6,351 nt of DNA from Tectiglobus sp039183375 (GCA_039183375.1 JBCDBQ010000445.1:1-6351); one strand, 5' to 3'; positions 1-5,855 are shown, counted from the first letter of the stretch. Translations and numbers: made by a program. Notes: generated from the sequence alone by a model not told the origin.

Positions 1-43
1 GTGTGCTGAAGCAAGGCGGCGAACCGGGATGAAGGAGAGGACC

Positions 44-70
44 GAGACCTCGTGACTTGCCACGGGTCTC
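44..70. repeat. Bulged 10-bp hairpin, with a competing fold
   Basis: GAGACC (44-49) and CGTG (51-54) pair with CACG (61-64) and GGTCTC (65-70). This gives ten base pairs with one unpaired T at 50 and a six-base loop (ACTTGC). A second inverted repeat, GACTTG (54-59) with CAAGTC (70-75), shares bases with the first, so the two folds exclude each other. No T-run follows, so it is not a standard intrinsic terminator. Its role is unknown; it could end an upstream transcript or be part of a small RNA. Confidence 0.4.
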
Positions 71-209
71 AAGTCGGGCAGCGTGCCAAAGATGGACCCT
101 CCGCTGCCGGCCGAAGTGCGGGGCGTGATATGCGCCTCATATATAACTAGCGGTGCAAATCACGTCCCGCGCTCCTGAACGAGCCAAATCTCCGGCGCCC
201 TGATACCCA

Positions 210-371
210 GTGGCGCGCGGGGCCGAGCGTGTTGATGCAAAGGCGTTGTGCTCAACCGACCTTCTAAGTCGATCAGCAACCAAGACCCGGAAAGCCTCGC
301 TCGACCAGCTGCTGTTCGCCGTCGGGCTTGGCATCCTGATCGCAACCGTCGGGCCATATCGTGAACGATAA
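210..371 (+). CDS. Doubtful 53-residue frame with C-terminal hydrophobic segment
   Basis: A GTG-initiated frame runs 53 codons to TAA at 369-371. Its first 36 residues are polar and basic (including TKTRKASLDQ). They are followed by a hydrophobic stretch, LLFAVGLGILIATVGPY, and the tail RER. A basic flank before about 17 apolar residues is what a single membrane-spanning segment looks like, so this could be a tiny membrane protein or the 3' remnant of a larger one. Against it: there is no clear ribosome binding site, the start is a guess, no family is recognised, and reverse-strand frames overlap it. I rate it more likely chance or remnant than a functional gene. Confidence 0.18.
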   Translation: MARGAERVDAKALCSTDLLSRSATKTRKASLDQLLFAVGLGILIATVGPYRER

Positions 372-433
372 AGGACCGGCAAGGTGGGGATCTGGAGGCC
401 CTTTCTTGACCGGCTCAGTAGAGTCATTCAGTG

Positions 434-447
434 ATTTGGATCCAAAT
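434..447. promoter_or_regulatory. Perfect 14-bp palindrome, possible operator
   Basis: ATTTGGATCCAAAT equals its own reverse complement. It lies 27 bases upstream of a consensus TATAAT, so its centre is roughly 46 bases upstream of the expected transcription start. That is a position where dimeric regulators often bind. No copy was noticed elsewhere in the window. The regulator is unknown, and a palindrome of this length can occur by chance in a window this size, so the operator role is inference from position. Confidence 0.4.
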
Positions 448-474
448 AGCCCAATGCAATAATATCAGACAACA

Positions 475-480
475 TATAAT
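475..480 (+). promoter_or_regulatory. Consensus -10 box (TATAAT) for the glycosyltransferase-like gene
   Basis: TATAAT matches the sigma-70 consensus exactly and sits in an AT-rich stretch 27 bases before the GTG at 508. The sequence about 17 bases upstream (CAATGC, 452-457) is a poor -35 box. The promoter may therefore depend on an activator, or be weak or false. A start of transcription near 487 would leave a leader of only about 20 bases to GTG 508, or about 48 to ATG 535. Confidence 0.45.
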
Positions 481-507
481 ACGCTCTATGTCTCATCGAC
501 GGATCAT

Positions 508-1440
508 GTGTCGCACCCTAAACCGCGGGTTGCGATGCAGATCAAAGACACAACCCTCTCCTTGCTGAGCTGGAAGCAGCATGATGTATTGCGCCCAACT
601 CTGAGCGCGTTCGCGAGCCGCTGTGTCCTGGATCTTTTTCCTAGCCGACGGGTTTTCTTCAATGAGTTCGACCAAGCTGATCGAGATGTTGCGGCAGAGT
701 TTGGTTTCGAGGCCTTGGGGAGCGCGAGCAATGTCGGGATATTCGGGGGGGCCAAGGCACTAGCAGCGGCCTGCTCCACTGAGTTCATGCTCTTCGTCGA
801 GAACGATTGCCCACCGATTGTCGACGCAGACGCTTTCTTCGATGGCATGAACCGCGCGACGGCGGACATGCGCGACCACAATGTGCCAGTGTTCTCGATG
901 CGGTCGCGGCGGCAACCGGGTGAGAAGTTCAACCGGCGGGAGCGTTACGAAAAGTACTACCGGCTCGAGCGTCCCTTGCGAGAGATTGACGACGGCAGCG
1001 GTGGGCAACGGTCTCCAACAAACATGTTGCAACGCATCGCCGAAGATTTTCGCCGGCCGAGCCTTCGGGGCAGCGCCCTATTCGCAGAGGAGGCACCGCA
1101 TCTCCGGCACCCAAGCTGCATTCAGCGCAGCACCAATGGCAACTTTCTGATCTCGTCGCGGATCCATAACTGGTCGAACAACTGCCTGCTGGTGAATGTT
1201 GGATTTATGCTCGACGTCATCGCCCCGCGCGTTGAATCGCACCCGGCACCGACAACCATCAACGGTCATCAGGATATCGAGGCAGCACTCAAGATGGGCA
1301 ACTGGTGGAAGGAACAGGACGTCTTAATGGGTCAGGCTGATCCCGGACCACTCACTCATGCACGAGAATTATTGGCGCAAGCAGGAGCGGGACAGGCAGC
1401 AAATATAGCCGGGCTCCACGCATCACTTGCGAGAATGTGA
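508..1440 (+). CDS. Glycosyltransferase-like protein (GT2 / GT-A type)
   Basis: This 310-residue protein lacks a signal peptide or membrane segment and is probably cytosolic. The N-terminus (TLSLLSWKQHDVLRPTLSAF, residues 16-35) matches the opening strand and helix of family 2 glycosyltransferases. FMLFVENDCPPI (93-104) supplies the acidic END motif where such enzymes usually carry the DxD that holds the metal and nucleotide sugar. GHQDIE (253-258) and a late GQADPGPLTH (275-284) resemble the C-terminal acidic and 'GLFTH' elements of related proteins. Donor and acceptor cannot be predicted, and no other polysaccharide or LPS gene is nearby. The first in-frame start is GTG 508 with a weak ACGGA four bases upstream. 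ATG 535, giving a protein beginning MQIKDTTLSL, fits the family better but also lacks a clear ribosome site. A consensus -10 box and a palindrome lie upstream. The reading frame is secure; the function is moderately so. Confidence 0.7.
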   Translation: MSHPKPRVAMQIKDTTLSLLSWKQHDVLRPTLSAFASRCVLDLFPSRRVFFNEFDQADRDVAAEFGFEALGSASNVGIFGGAKALAAACSTEFMLFVENDCPPIVDADAFFDGMNRATADMRDHNVPVFSMRSRRQPGEKFNRRERYEKYYRLERPLREIDDGSGGQRSPTNMLQRIAEDFRRPSLRGSALFAEEAPHLRHPSCIQRSTNGNFLISSRIHNWSNNCLLVNVGFMLDVIAPRVESHPAPTTINGHQDIEAALKMGNWWKEQDVLMGQADPGPLTHARELLAQAGAGQAANIAGLHASLARM

Positions 1441-1458
1441 CTGCGCAACAGCGGCCAG

Positions 1459-1501
1459 CTCCAAAATCGATGGAGAATATCACTTTCTCGGTTTTGCCGA
1501 G
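1459..1501. repeat. Two short inverted repeats after the glycosyltransferase-like gene
   Basis: CTCCA (1459-1463) pairs with TGGAG (1471-1475), and CTCGG (1487-1491) pairs with CCGAG (1497-1501) around a TTTTG loop. Each stem has five pairs and lies within 65 bases of the stop at 1440. Neither is followed by a T-run, so a terminator role is only a possibility. Confidence 0.2.
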
Positions 1502-1555
1502 CGTTAGCCCCTTGTACAGCCACACAAAATGTTAATCTTTGACCTAACTGATTCG

Positions 1556-1577
1556 TGCAGAACCCTCTGTATCTGCA
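1556..1577. promoter_or_regulatory. Inverted repeat upstream of the 1628 gene
   Basis: TGCAGA (1556-1561) and TCTGCA (1572-1577) form a perfect six-base inverted repeat with a ten-base spacer, ending 50 bases before the ATG at 1628. TTGACC at 1539-1544 resembles a -35 box, but no good -10 box lies at the right distance, so the promoter is not placed. The repeat may be an operator half-site pair or a weak leader hairpin; chance is also plausible. Confidence 0.2.
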
Positions 1578-1627
1578 ACAACCGTTTGAGAGCGTTGTGC
1601 CCTGCGTCCTGAGAACAGGAGATTTCC

Positions 1628-2560
1628 ATGGCCAACGTTGCCACCGCCGAACTGTTGCGCGAGGCCGATCGCGCCGCTGATGATGCCGCCTATGAGGCCC
1701 GCGCCGAGGTTCTAGAGCGCGAGGCACAAACCGGCGACGATATCGTTGCACCGAAACAATCCAAGCGTCGCCAGAAGCGACTGGCGAAGCAATCGACGTC
1801 GAAAGCCGGCTACAAGCACTTTATCGTTGATGTCTGGCTGGTCGATCTCAACCCTACTGAGTTCGGGATCTTCAAGCGCTCGCGCAACCGGGCCAAGTCA
1901 CGCCAGTTTACGCAGGACATGGACATCTATGCCGAGGTGATTGAAGACGGGAAGCGCACAGGCCTGATCGGCTATCGCAAGGACCTTTGGAAGAAGGAAG
2001 AGAACAAGACCAAGCGTTTGGTATTCAAAATGTTCTCCGACAAGCTCAACTGGCGCGCAACCATGGATCTAATGCTCGCCCGCTCGGTTCAACAGACAAT
2101 GGGTGCGCGACTGTTGCCGGTTATGACGTATTCGCTAAATTCAGCGGATGAGGACCAGGTCGTCAACATTGAGCGGTCTGCAAACAAGTGGCCCCTGATG
2201 CCGGAGAACTTCTCGTTCTTCCTGTTGGAAGATGGCAAGCTGGAGTTCTATCGCATCCGCCAGGACTTCTTCCGGTTCGGCGATGACTACTCGATCTACA
2301 ACAGTCACAACGAACGCATTGGCCGCCTAGACGGTGCGTTCTTCTCGATTTCGGGCAAGTGGCGCTGCCGGGTCAAAGAAGAATACGCGAGCAAGCAATT
2401 GCTTAATACGCTCAAGCTGTTCACCGGTATGCTGATTTTCAATGATCGCTGCCGTAGCCACATCAAACGGTTGGCAAAGCAGGTGATGCTGGGAAAGGTG
2501 ACGCCCAAGCTCGAGAAGCAGGAGGTTGACCTTTACATGAACCCACGCCGGGTCAGGTAA
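1628..2560 (+). CDS. Protein of unknown function; possible LURP-one/tubby-like C-terminal half
   Basis: This 310-residue soluble protein has no signal peptide or membrane segment. Residues 1-38 are alanine- and acid-rich and likely helical. Residues 43-60 are strongly basic (KQSKRRQKRLAK). The rest mixes strands and helices and is rich in Lys, Arg and aromatics. Around 207-250 the order EFYRIRQDFFRFGDDYSIYNSHNERIG (given here in two parts: 206-220 and 221-232) followed by RLDGAFFSISGKWRCRV recalls LURP-one-related proteins. These share the tubby-like fold: a strand, a short loop, 'I.D..G..IG', then a second strand pair. That is pattern recognition without a search, so it is tentative. The start is well supported: AGGAG at 1617-1621 lies six bases before ATG. 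The gene follows the glycosyltransferase-like gene by 187 bases, and nothing in the context reveals its role. The frame is secure; the function is unknown. Confidence 0.88.
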   Translation: MANVATAELLREADRAADDAAYEARAEVLEREAQTGDDIVAPKQSKRRQKRLAKQSTSKAGYKHFIVDVWLVDLNPTEFGIFKRSRNRAKSRQFTQDMDIYAEVIEDGKRTGLIGYRKDLWKKEENKTKRLVFKMFSDKLNWRATMDLMLARSVQQTMGARLLPVMTYSLNSADEDQVVNIERSANKWPLMPENFSFFLLEDGKLEFYRIRQDFFRFGDDYSIYNSHNERIGRLDGAFFSISGKWRCRVKEEYASKQLLNTLKLFTGMLIFNDRCRSHIKRLAKQVMLGKVTPKLEKQEVDLYMNPRRVR

Positions 2561-2566
2561 TTAGAC

Positions 2567-2584
2567 GATCAGATTTAGTTGATC
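2567..2584. repeat. Short inverted repeat after the 1628-2560 gene
   Basis: GATCA (2567-2571) pairs with TGATC (2580-2584) across eight bases, starting seven bases after the TAA. A second five-base repeat, GGAAA (2588-2592) with TTTCC (2599-2603), follows at once. Both are weak and lack a T-run; they might mark transcript ends but are not convincing terminators. Confidence 0.2.
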
Positions 2585-2623
2585 AGCGGAAAACTTACTT
2601 TCCCCGGTCACAAACAATCGCGA

Positions 2624-2629
2624 TATGAT
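2624..2629 (+). promoter_or_regulatory. Possible -10 box (TATGAT) for the sugar dehydrogenase gene
   Basis: TATGAT differs from TATAAT at one position and lies 32 bases before the ATG at 2662. No good -35 box is seen 16-18 bases upstream. It overlaps the left arm of the start-codon hairpin. If it is the real promoter, that arm would not be transcribed, and the inverted repeat could act only at the DNA level. Confidence 0.25.
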
Positions 2630-2663
2630 GCCGGAACACCGCAAATTGGAGTTTCGGCATCAT
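2625..2663 (+). promoter_or_regulatory. Hairpin enclosing the ribosome site and start codon of the dehydrogenase gene
   Basis: ATGATGCCG (2625-2633) is the exact reverse complement of CGGCATCAT (2655-2663), nine pairs, with one further T-G wobble at 2624/2664. The right arm contains the first two bases of the ATG at 2662, and the ribosome site GGAG (2648-2651) lies in the 21-base loop. In mRNA this fold would bury the start codon, as in translational control elements. It matters only if transcription starts upstream of 2625. Chance cannot be excluded. Confidence 0.4.
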
Positions 2664-3804
2664 GCATTTTGTGAGCGTCTTCTTCGCAATTTCGGCTGTA
2701 CTGGCTTTTCCAGCCGCAGCAGTTCAGACACAGGCCCCGAAACCACAACAGCCAACCGGTGCCAAAACACAGGTTGTTGCTAAGGGTCTGGTGCACCCTT
2801 GGGGCATGCAGTTTCTACCTGACGGCCGGGTCATCGTGACCGAGCGCCCCGGTGCGATCCGCATAGTCGATAAATCCGGCCGCGTTTCAAAGCCGCTAAG
2901 CGGCGCCCCCAAGGTCAGCGCGCGTGGCCAAGGCGGTATGCTTGACATTGCTTTAGCGCCAGACTTTGCGACTTCACGCATATTGTTTGTGTCCTATTCG
3001 CAGCCCCGTGGACGCGGCCAGAACGGCACCAGCGTCGCGCGATTGAAATTTGTGTCGGATACGCAAGGAGATCGGCTTGAGGATCTGAAGGTTATCTTCA
3101 AGCAATTGCCCGCCAACGGTGGTGGGCTACATTTTGGTTCCCGCTTGGCATTTGCTCCTGACGGAAAGCTGTTTGTGACATTGGGCGAGCGCTATCAGAA
3201 GTTCTATGCGCAGGACCCGAAGACACACTACGGAAAGATTGTACGCATCAATGCCGATGGCTCTGTGCCACAGGACAATCCGTTCATTGGCGATCAGTAC
3301 AAAGCATTGCCGCACATCTGGTCGATCGGTCACCGCAATCCGCAATCTGCGGCGATCCACCCAGAAAGCGGCAAACTATGGACTGTTGAGCATGGAGCCC
3401 GTGGCGGTGACGAAATCAATATTCCGCAAGCGGGCAAAAATTACGGCTGGCCGGTCATCACGTATGGTCGTGACTACTCGGGTGCGAAGATCGGCGTGGG
3501 AACCCAACAATCCGGTATGGAGCAGCCAGTGTATTACTGGGACCCGTCGATTGCGCCCTCCGGAATGGCATTCTCGTGGTCCGACAAGTATCCGCAGTGG
3601 AAAGGCAATCTGTTTGTCGGAGCTTTGAAGGACCGCCACCTGGCGCGCCTAGTTCTCGATGGCGAGAAGGTTGTGGCCGAGGAGACGTTGCTTGAAAACC
3701 TGCGGTCTAGAATACGCGATGTTCGCCAGGGGCCCGACGGCGCGCTTTATGTGTTGACCGACAGCAGAAATGGCCAAGTGCTCCGCGTCGTACCTGGCAG
3801 GTAG
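2662..3804 (+). CDS. PQQ-dependent aldose sugar dehydrogenase (YliI/Asd type), periplasmic
   Basis: Soluble quinoproteins of this family oxidise aldoses at C1 in the periplasm and pass electrons on through bound PQQ. The 380-residue precursor starts with a signal peptide (hydrophobic FVSVFFAISAVLAF, likely cleaved after the Ala run near 20) and a short Gln/Pro linker. The six-bladed propeller begins at about residue 35. Family landmarks are present in order: HPWGMQFLPDGRVIVTERPG (45-64), GGMLDIALAPDF (91-102), GLHFGSRLAF (155-164) with the expected catalytic His157, AQDPKTHYGK (183-192), GHRNP (223-227) with the expected PQQ-contacting Arg225, EHGARGGDEI (243-252) near the calcium site, YYWDPSIAPSGMAF (291-304) and RIRDVRQGPDGALY (350-363). 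Length is normal and no key residue is missing. GGAG at 2648-2651 lies ten bases before ATG. No PQQ synthesis gene is in the window. The true substrate is unknown. Confidence 0.95.
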   Translation: MHFVSVFFAISAVLAFPAAAVQTQAPKPQQPTGAKTQVVAKGLVHPWGMQFLPDGRVIVTERPGAIRIVDKSGRVSKPLSGAPKVSARGQGGMLDIALAPDFATSRILFVSYSQPRGRGQNGTSVARLKFVSDTQGDRLEDLKVIFKQLPANGGGLHFGSRLAFAPDGKLFVTLGERYQKFYAQDPKTHYGKIVRINADGSVPQDNPFIGDQYKALPHIWSIGHRNPQSAAIHPESGKLWTVEHGARGGDEINIPQAGKNYGWPVITYGRDYSGAKIGVGTQQSGMEQPVYYWDPSIAPSGMAFSWSDKYPQWKGNLFVGALKDRHLARLVLDGEKVVAEETLLENLRSRIRDVRQGPDGALYVLTDSRNGQVLRVVPGR

Positions 3805-3841
3805 CTTGGCCTTGCAGACTTCAAGCGTGCATCAGGCAATT

Positions 3842-3877
3842 GGTCCAAGCCATCTGGAGAAAAAAATGGCTCGGACC
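3842..3877. terminator. Inverted repeat between convergent genes, possible transcript end
   Basis: GGTCCAAGCCAT (3842-3853) pairs with ATGGCTCGGACC (3866-3877): twelve positions with one mismatch and a 12-base loop containing six A residues. It lies in the 91-base gap between the ends of the sugar dehydrogenase and VWA genes, where a bidirectional terminator is expected. Neither side has the usual T-run after the stem, so intrinsic termination is uncertain. It could equally protect mRNA 3' ends. Confidence 0.45.
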
Positions 3878-3895
3878 CTCAGCCAAAGAAGCTGC

Positions 3896-5257
3896 TTAGT
3901 ACTTGACGCTGGCGCCAGATGAGTTGCTCAAGCTTCTGCGCATGGACTTTCGCTGGACATTCCAGTTGCGCTTTGAGATCTCCGACTCATCCTTGCTGTA
4001 CTGCTCTTCAAGTCGGTTCAAGCGCGATGACGCCTTATACTTCAGCTTGGCGCGTGTCGCCCGCTGACCAGAGATCAAAGCGCGGCCCTGGCGCAGTGCT
4101 TCCTGTGCGGCCTGAACATCGCCCTTGTCACGCAGTTTGATAGCCTGACGGCTCTTTTCGCGTGCCTGAAGTTCAACAACAGGATCCATCACTACGGGGT
4201 CCATACTGCGCTTGACGCTGTCCTCATCAGAACTGAATGAGGCGCGCACTTTGGAGTTACGCGTTTCTTGAGTTGTCCCCCCATGCGGCTTGTAGCGTAC
4301 GATAACATTAGCCAGCTCCTGTTCGCCGGATGCGATGTCAGGGTCGACCTCCAGTTCCAGCTGAAGACTGTGCGTAGACTTGGAGTAAGCCTGAGCGACC
4401 TTAAAGATGGCCTTGCGTCCCTCAATCTTCGCGCGACGCCCAAGTGAGCGAAGTGGGCGAACGCCACTACGGGTTTCAATGATGATTTCGATATCCTGGG
4501 CTATAACCGACAGAACGTCATCGAACTCTCGATTGAAAATGCGGCGCAGGTCATCTGCCGTTTGGGCGAAGTCATGGTTGCCATCACTCGCACCTGCCAG
4601 CCGCGCCATAAGATCTTCGTTGTACCCGCGGCCGAGGCCGATAGTTGTCACGGATATACCCTGTCCACCGAGATCTGCACCAAGCTCCTCAAAGTCATAC
4701 GGATCTCGGGGGCCAACGTTGGCGAGGCCATCGGACAATAAAATGATCCGATCCAGGCGTCGGCCATTACTGAATTCGGCCAGTTCATCGGCGCCGGTTT
4801 TGACGGCCGCATAAATCGCGGTACTGCCGCCTGATCGAATTTTCTCGATCAATCGCGAATAACGGCGATGACTATTTACTCGGCCTGCCGGGGCGACGAC
4901 CTCAACCGCATTGCTGAATGCGACGACCGAGGCAACATCCCTCCGGCTCAGCCGTTCAATGGCCATCATTGCTGCTTCGCGGGCTTTCGCCATCTTTGCG
5001 CCACGCATGGAGCCGGACCGGTCGATAACCAGGGCAACGTTGACGGGCGCACGTTCAATTTCGCCGGACGGATTGTGGATACCCTTCAGGCCAATTCGAA
5101 GAAAAACTCTTTGTTTCGTGGACTGACGCAGGACCTTGTAACCAAGCCGTGTATCGATTTCGAGAGAGCCATTCTGAGATTGCGCGGCTGTTGCCAAGCT
5201 GCCAAACGGCACGCCAACTGCCACGGATGCGAGCAGGGCAATCGTAGTTCGCAACAT
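3896..5257 (-). CDS. Secreted von Willebrand factor A (VWA) domain protein
   Basis: The 453-residue precursor begins with a signal peptide (MLRTTIALLASVAVGVPFG..., likely cleaved near residue 25 after ATAA). It lacks a lipobox and a later membrane segment, so it is probably periplasmic or exported. A strand-rich stretch (32-68) leads into a VWA domain (about 71-250). All MIDAS metal-site elements are intact: DRSGSM (79-84), Thr146 in SGGSTAIYAA, and Asp176 in LLSDGLANVG. Such domains bind protein partners through a divalent metal. A second strand-rich part (about 255-345) follows. The charged helical tail includes an Ala/Gln-rich segment (365-400) and a Ser-rich, basic end. The layout resembles YfbK-like and other secreted VWA proteins, but no function can be fixed. 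AGAAAGG (5265-5271) seven bases before ATG supports the start. No AAA ATPase, Bat-type or pilus partner gene is adjacent. Confidence 0.93.
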   Translation of the reverse strand: MLRTTIALLASVAVGVPFGSLATAAQSQNGSLEIDTRLGYKVLRQSTKQRVFLRIGLKGIHNPSGEIERAPVNVALVIDRSGSMRGAKMAKAREAAMMAIERLSRRDVASVVAFSNAVEVVAPAGRVNSHRRYSRLIEKIRSGGSTAIYAAVKTGADELAEFSNGRRLDRIILLSDGLANVGPRDPYDFEELGADLGGQGISVTTIGLGRGYNEDLMARLAGASDGNHDFAQTADDLRRIFNREFDDVLSVIAQDIEIIIETRSGVRPLRSLGRRAKIEGRKAIFKVAQAYSKSTHSLQLELEVDPDIASGEQELANVIVRYKPHGGTTQETRNSKVRASFSSDEDSVKRSMDPVVMDPVVELQAREKSRQAIKLRDKGDVQAAQEALRQGRALISGQRATRAKLKYKASSRLNRLEEQYSKDESEISKRNWNVQRKSMRRSLSNSSGASVKY

Positions 5258-5264
5258 AATTTTG

Positions 5265-5271
5265 CCTTTCT
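5265..5271 (-). promoter_or_regulatory. Ribosome binding site of the VWA gene
   Basis: On the minus strand AGAAAGG lies seven bases before the ATG at 5257. It fixes the start so that the protein opens with its signal peptide. Confidence 0.6.
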
Positions 5272-5504
5272 GGAGAACAGGTTAGTGCACACTTATTTCT
5301 CCAAAACATGGGACTTTTCAGTCTCCACCAAGGCAAGTTTGGTGCATTTGTATGGCGCATCGCCGTCGTGGCATATCAGCCACGGCCTAATTCGCCTCCT
5401 TGGACGGGATGAGATGAGCCCCATTAATCATGGTTTCTGAAAGGTTAAGCACGCCCTATGGACCAAGCGTAAAATAGCGACAGCTTGAGTGTTCCCTTTG
5501 GTTT

Positions 5505-5508
5505 GGAG
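5505..5508 (+). promoter_or_regulatory. Ribosome binding site that decides the start at 5515
   Basis: GGAG, within TTTGGAGAG, lies six bases before ATG 5515. The same frame stays open back to a TTG at 5485, but that start has no ribosome site and would put ten extra residues ahead of the signal peptide. Confidence 0.65.
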
Positions 5509-5514
5509 AGTTCA

Positions 5515-5838
5515 ATGTTTCGCTTAGTCCTGGCTTGCCTTCCGGCAGTTTCATTGTTTGCGTCAAGCGCACTTGCTCAGGATGCATCGCTGATTCGGAT
5601 AGAGCCGCGTCCGTACTACGGAGCGACGATTACGATCGAAGAGGGTGTACGGGTGTTCCGCCCGCTGCCGAAGACCAAGACCATGGTAATCAACCCGGGA
5701 CAGAAGACACCACTCCATATCAACGTGGGTGGTCAGGAACGTGCCGCGCAAAACGTCACCAATAATGTGAGAGTGAATACGAGCATTGTTCGTCGCAATC
5801 GTCCCATTACGATCCCGGTGAACCCACCACTTCGCTGA
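5515..5838 (+). CDS. Small secreted protein of unknown function
   Basis: The 107-residue precursor has a clear signal peptide (MFRLVLACLPAVSLFASSALA, cleavage expected after Ala21 before QDAS). The mature part is about 86 residues, basic and rich in Val, Asn, Pro and Arg, with no cysteine and no membrane segment. It opens with a strand-like stretch (SLIRIEPRPYYGATITIEEG, 25-44), then VRVFRPLPKTKTMVINPG (45-62). An Asn/Val/Arg stretch (80-99) and a proline-containing tail follow. I do not recognise the family; the low-complexity C-terminus suggests an extended or partner-bound structure. The ribosome site GGAG at 5505-5508 selects ATG 5515. The gene is divergent from the VWA gene and ends 17 bases before the convergent aminotransferase. 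Shared control or a physical link with the VWA protein is possible but unproven. Confidence 0.8.
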   Translation: MFRLVLACLPAVSLFASSALAQDASLIRIEPRPYYGATITIEEGVRVFRPLPKTKTMVINPGQKTPLHINVGGQERAAQNVTNNVRVNTSIVRRNRPITIPVNPPLR

Positions 5839-5855
5839 GTAAGCCGCCAAGCGTT

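Larger units (their letters stand above)
1..433. other. Region without a recognisable gene
   Basis: I see no protein family, tRNA or mobile element here. All three forward frames are closed early: stops lie at 7-9 and 30-32, and the remaining frame, open from the left edge, stops at 53-55. At most the last few codons of an upstream gene could therefore be present, and none is recognisable. The reverse strand carries two overlapping open frames (within 137-427), but their predicted proteins are arginine/serine-rich with no recognisable motif and look spurious. What remains is the hairpin at 44-70, a doubtful small frame at 210-371 and a short AT-rich patch near 138-149. It may be a long intergenic region or eroded coding sequence. 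Confidence 0.6.
5258..5514. promoter_or_regulatory. Shared upstream region of the divergent VWA and small secreted protein genes
   Basis: These 257 bases hold no reading frame of their own that I trust and should carry both promoters. Two perfect six-base inverted repeats stand out: CACCAA (5326-5331) with TTGGTG (5339-5344), spacer seven, and CGTGGC (5367-5372) with GCCACG (5379-5384), spacer six. TAAAAT at 5470-5475 is a possible -10 box for the rightward gene; its best -35 match (TTAAGC, 5445-5450) is weak and 19 bases away. No clear leftward promoter was found. Any operator role for the repeats is inference. Confidence 0.4.

Noticed and set aside
319..354. Direct repeat CCGTCGGGC, copies 27 bases apart
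   Set aside because: Only two nine-base copies in GC-rich DNA, with no further unit; explained by chance or similar codons in the small frame.
137..427. 96-residue reverse frame in the left region
   Set aside because: Arg/Ser-rich product, overlapping alternative frames, no ribosome site and no recognisable family.
504..932. 142-residue reverse frame over the glycosyltransferase-like gene
   Set aside because: Antisense shadow; the forward frame has the GT-type motifs and continues to 1440.
3206..3628. 140-residue forward frame inside the sugar dehydrogenase gene
   Set aside because: It overlaps in another frame the best-supported gene in the window and is Arg-rich, as expected for a shifted frame of GC-rich coding DNA.
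4868..5440. 190-residue forward frame opposite the VWA gene
   Set aside because: It lies antisense to the signal peptide and MIDAS coding region of a convincing gene, and its product shows no family motif.
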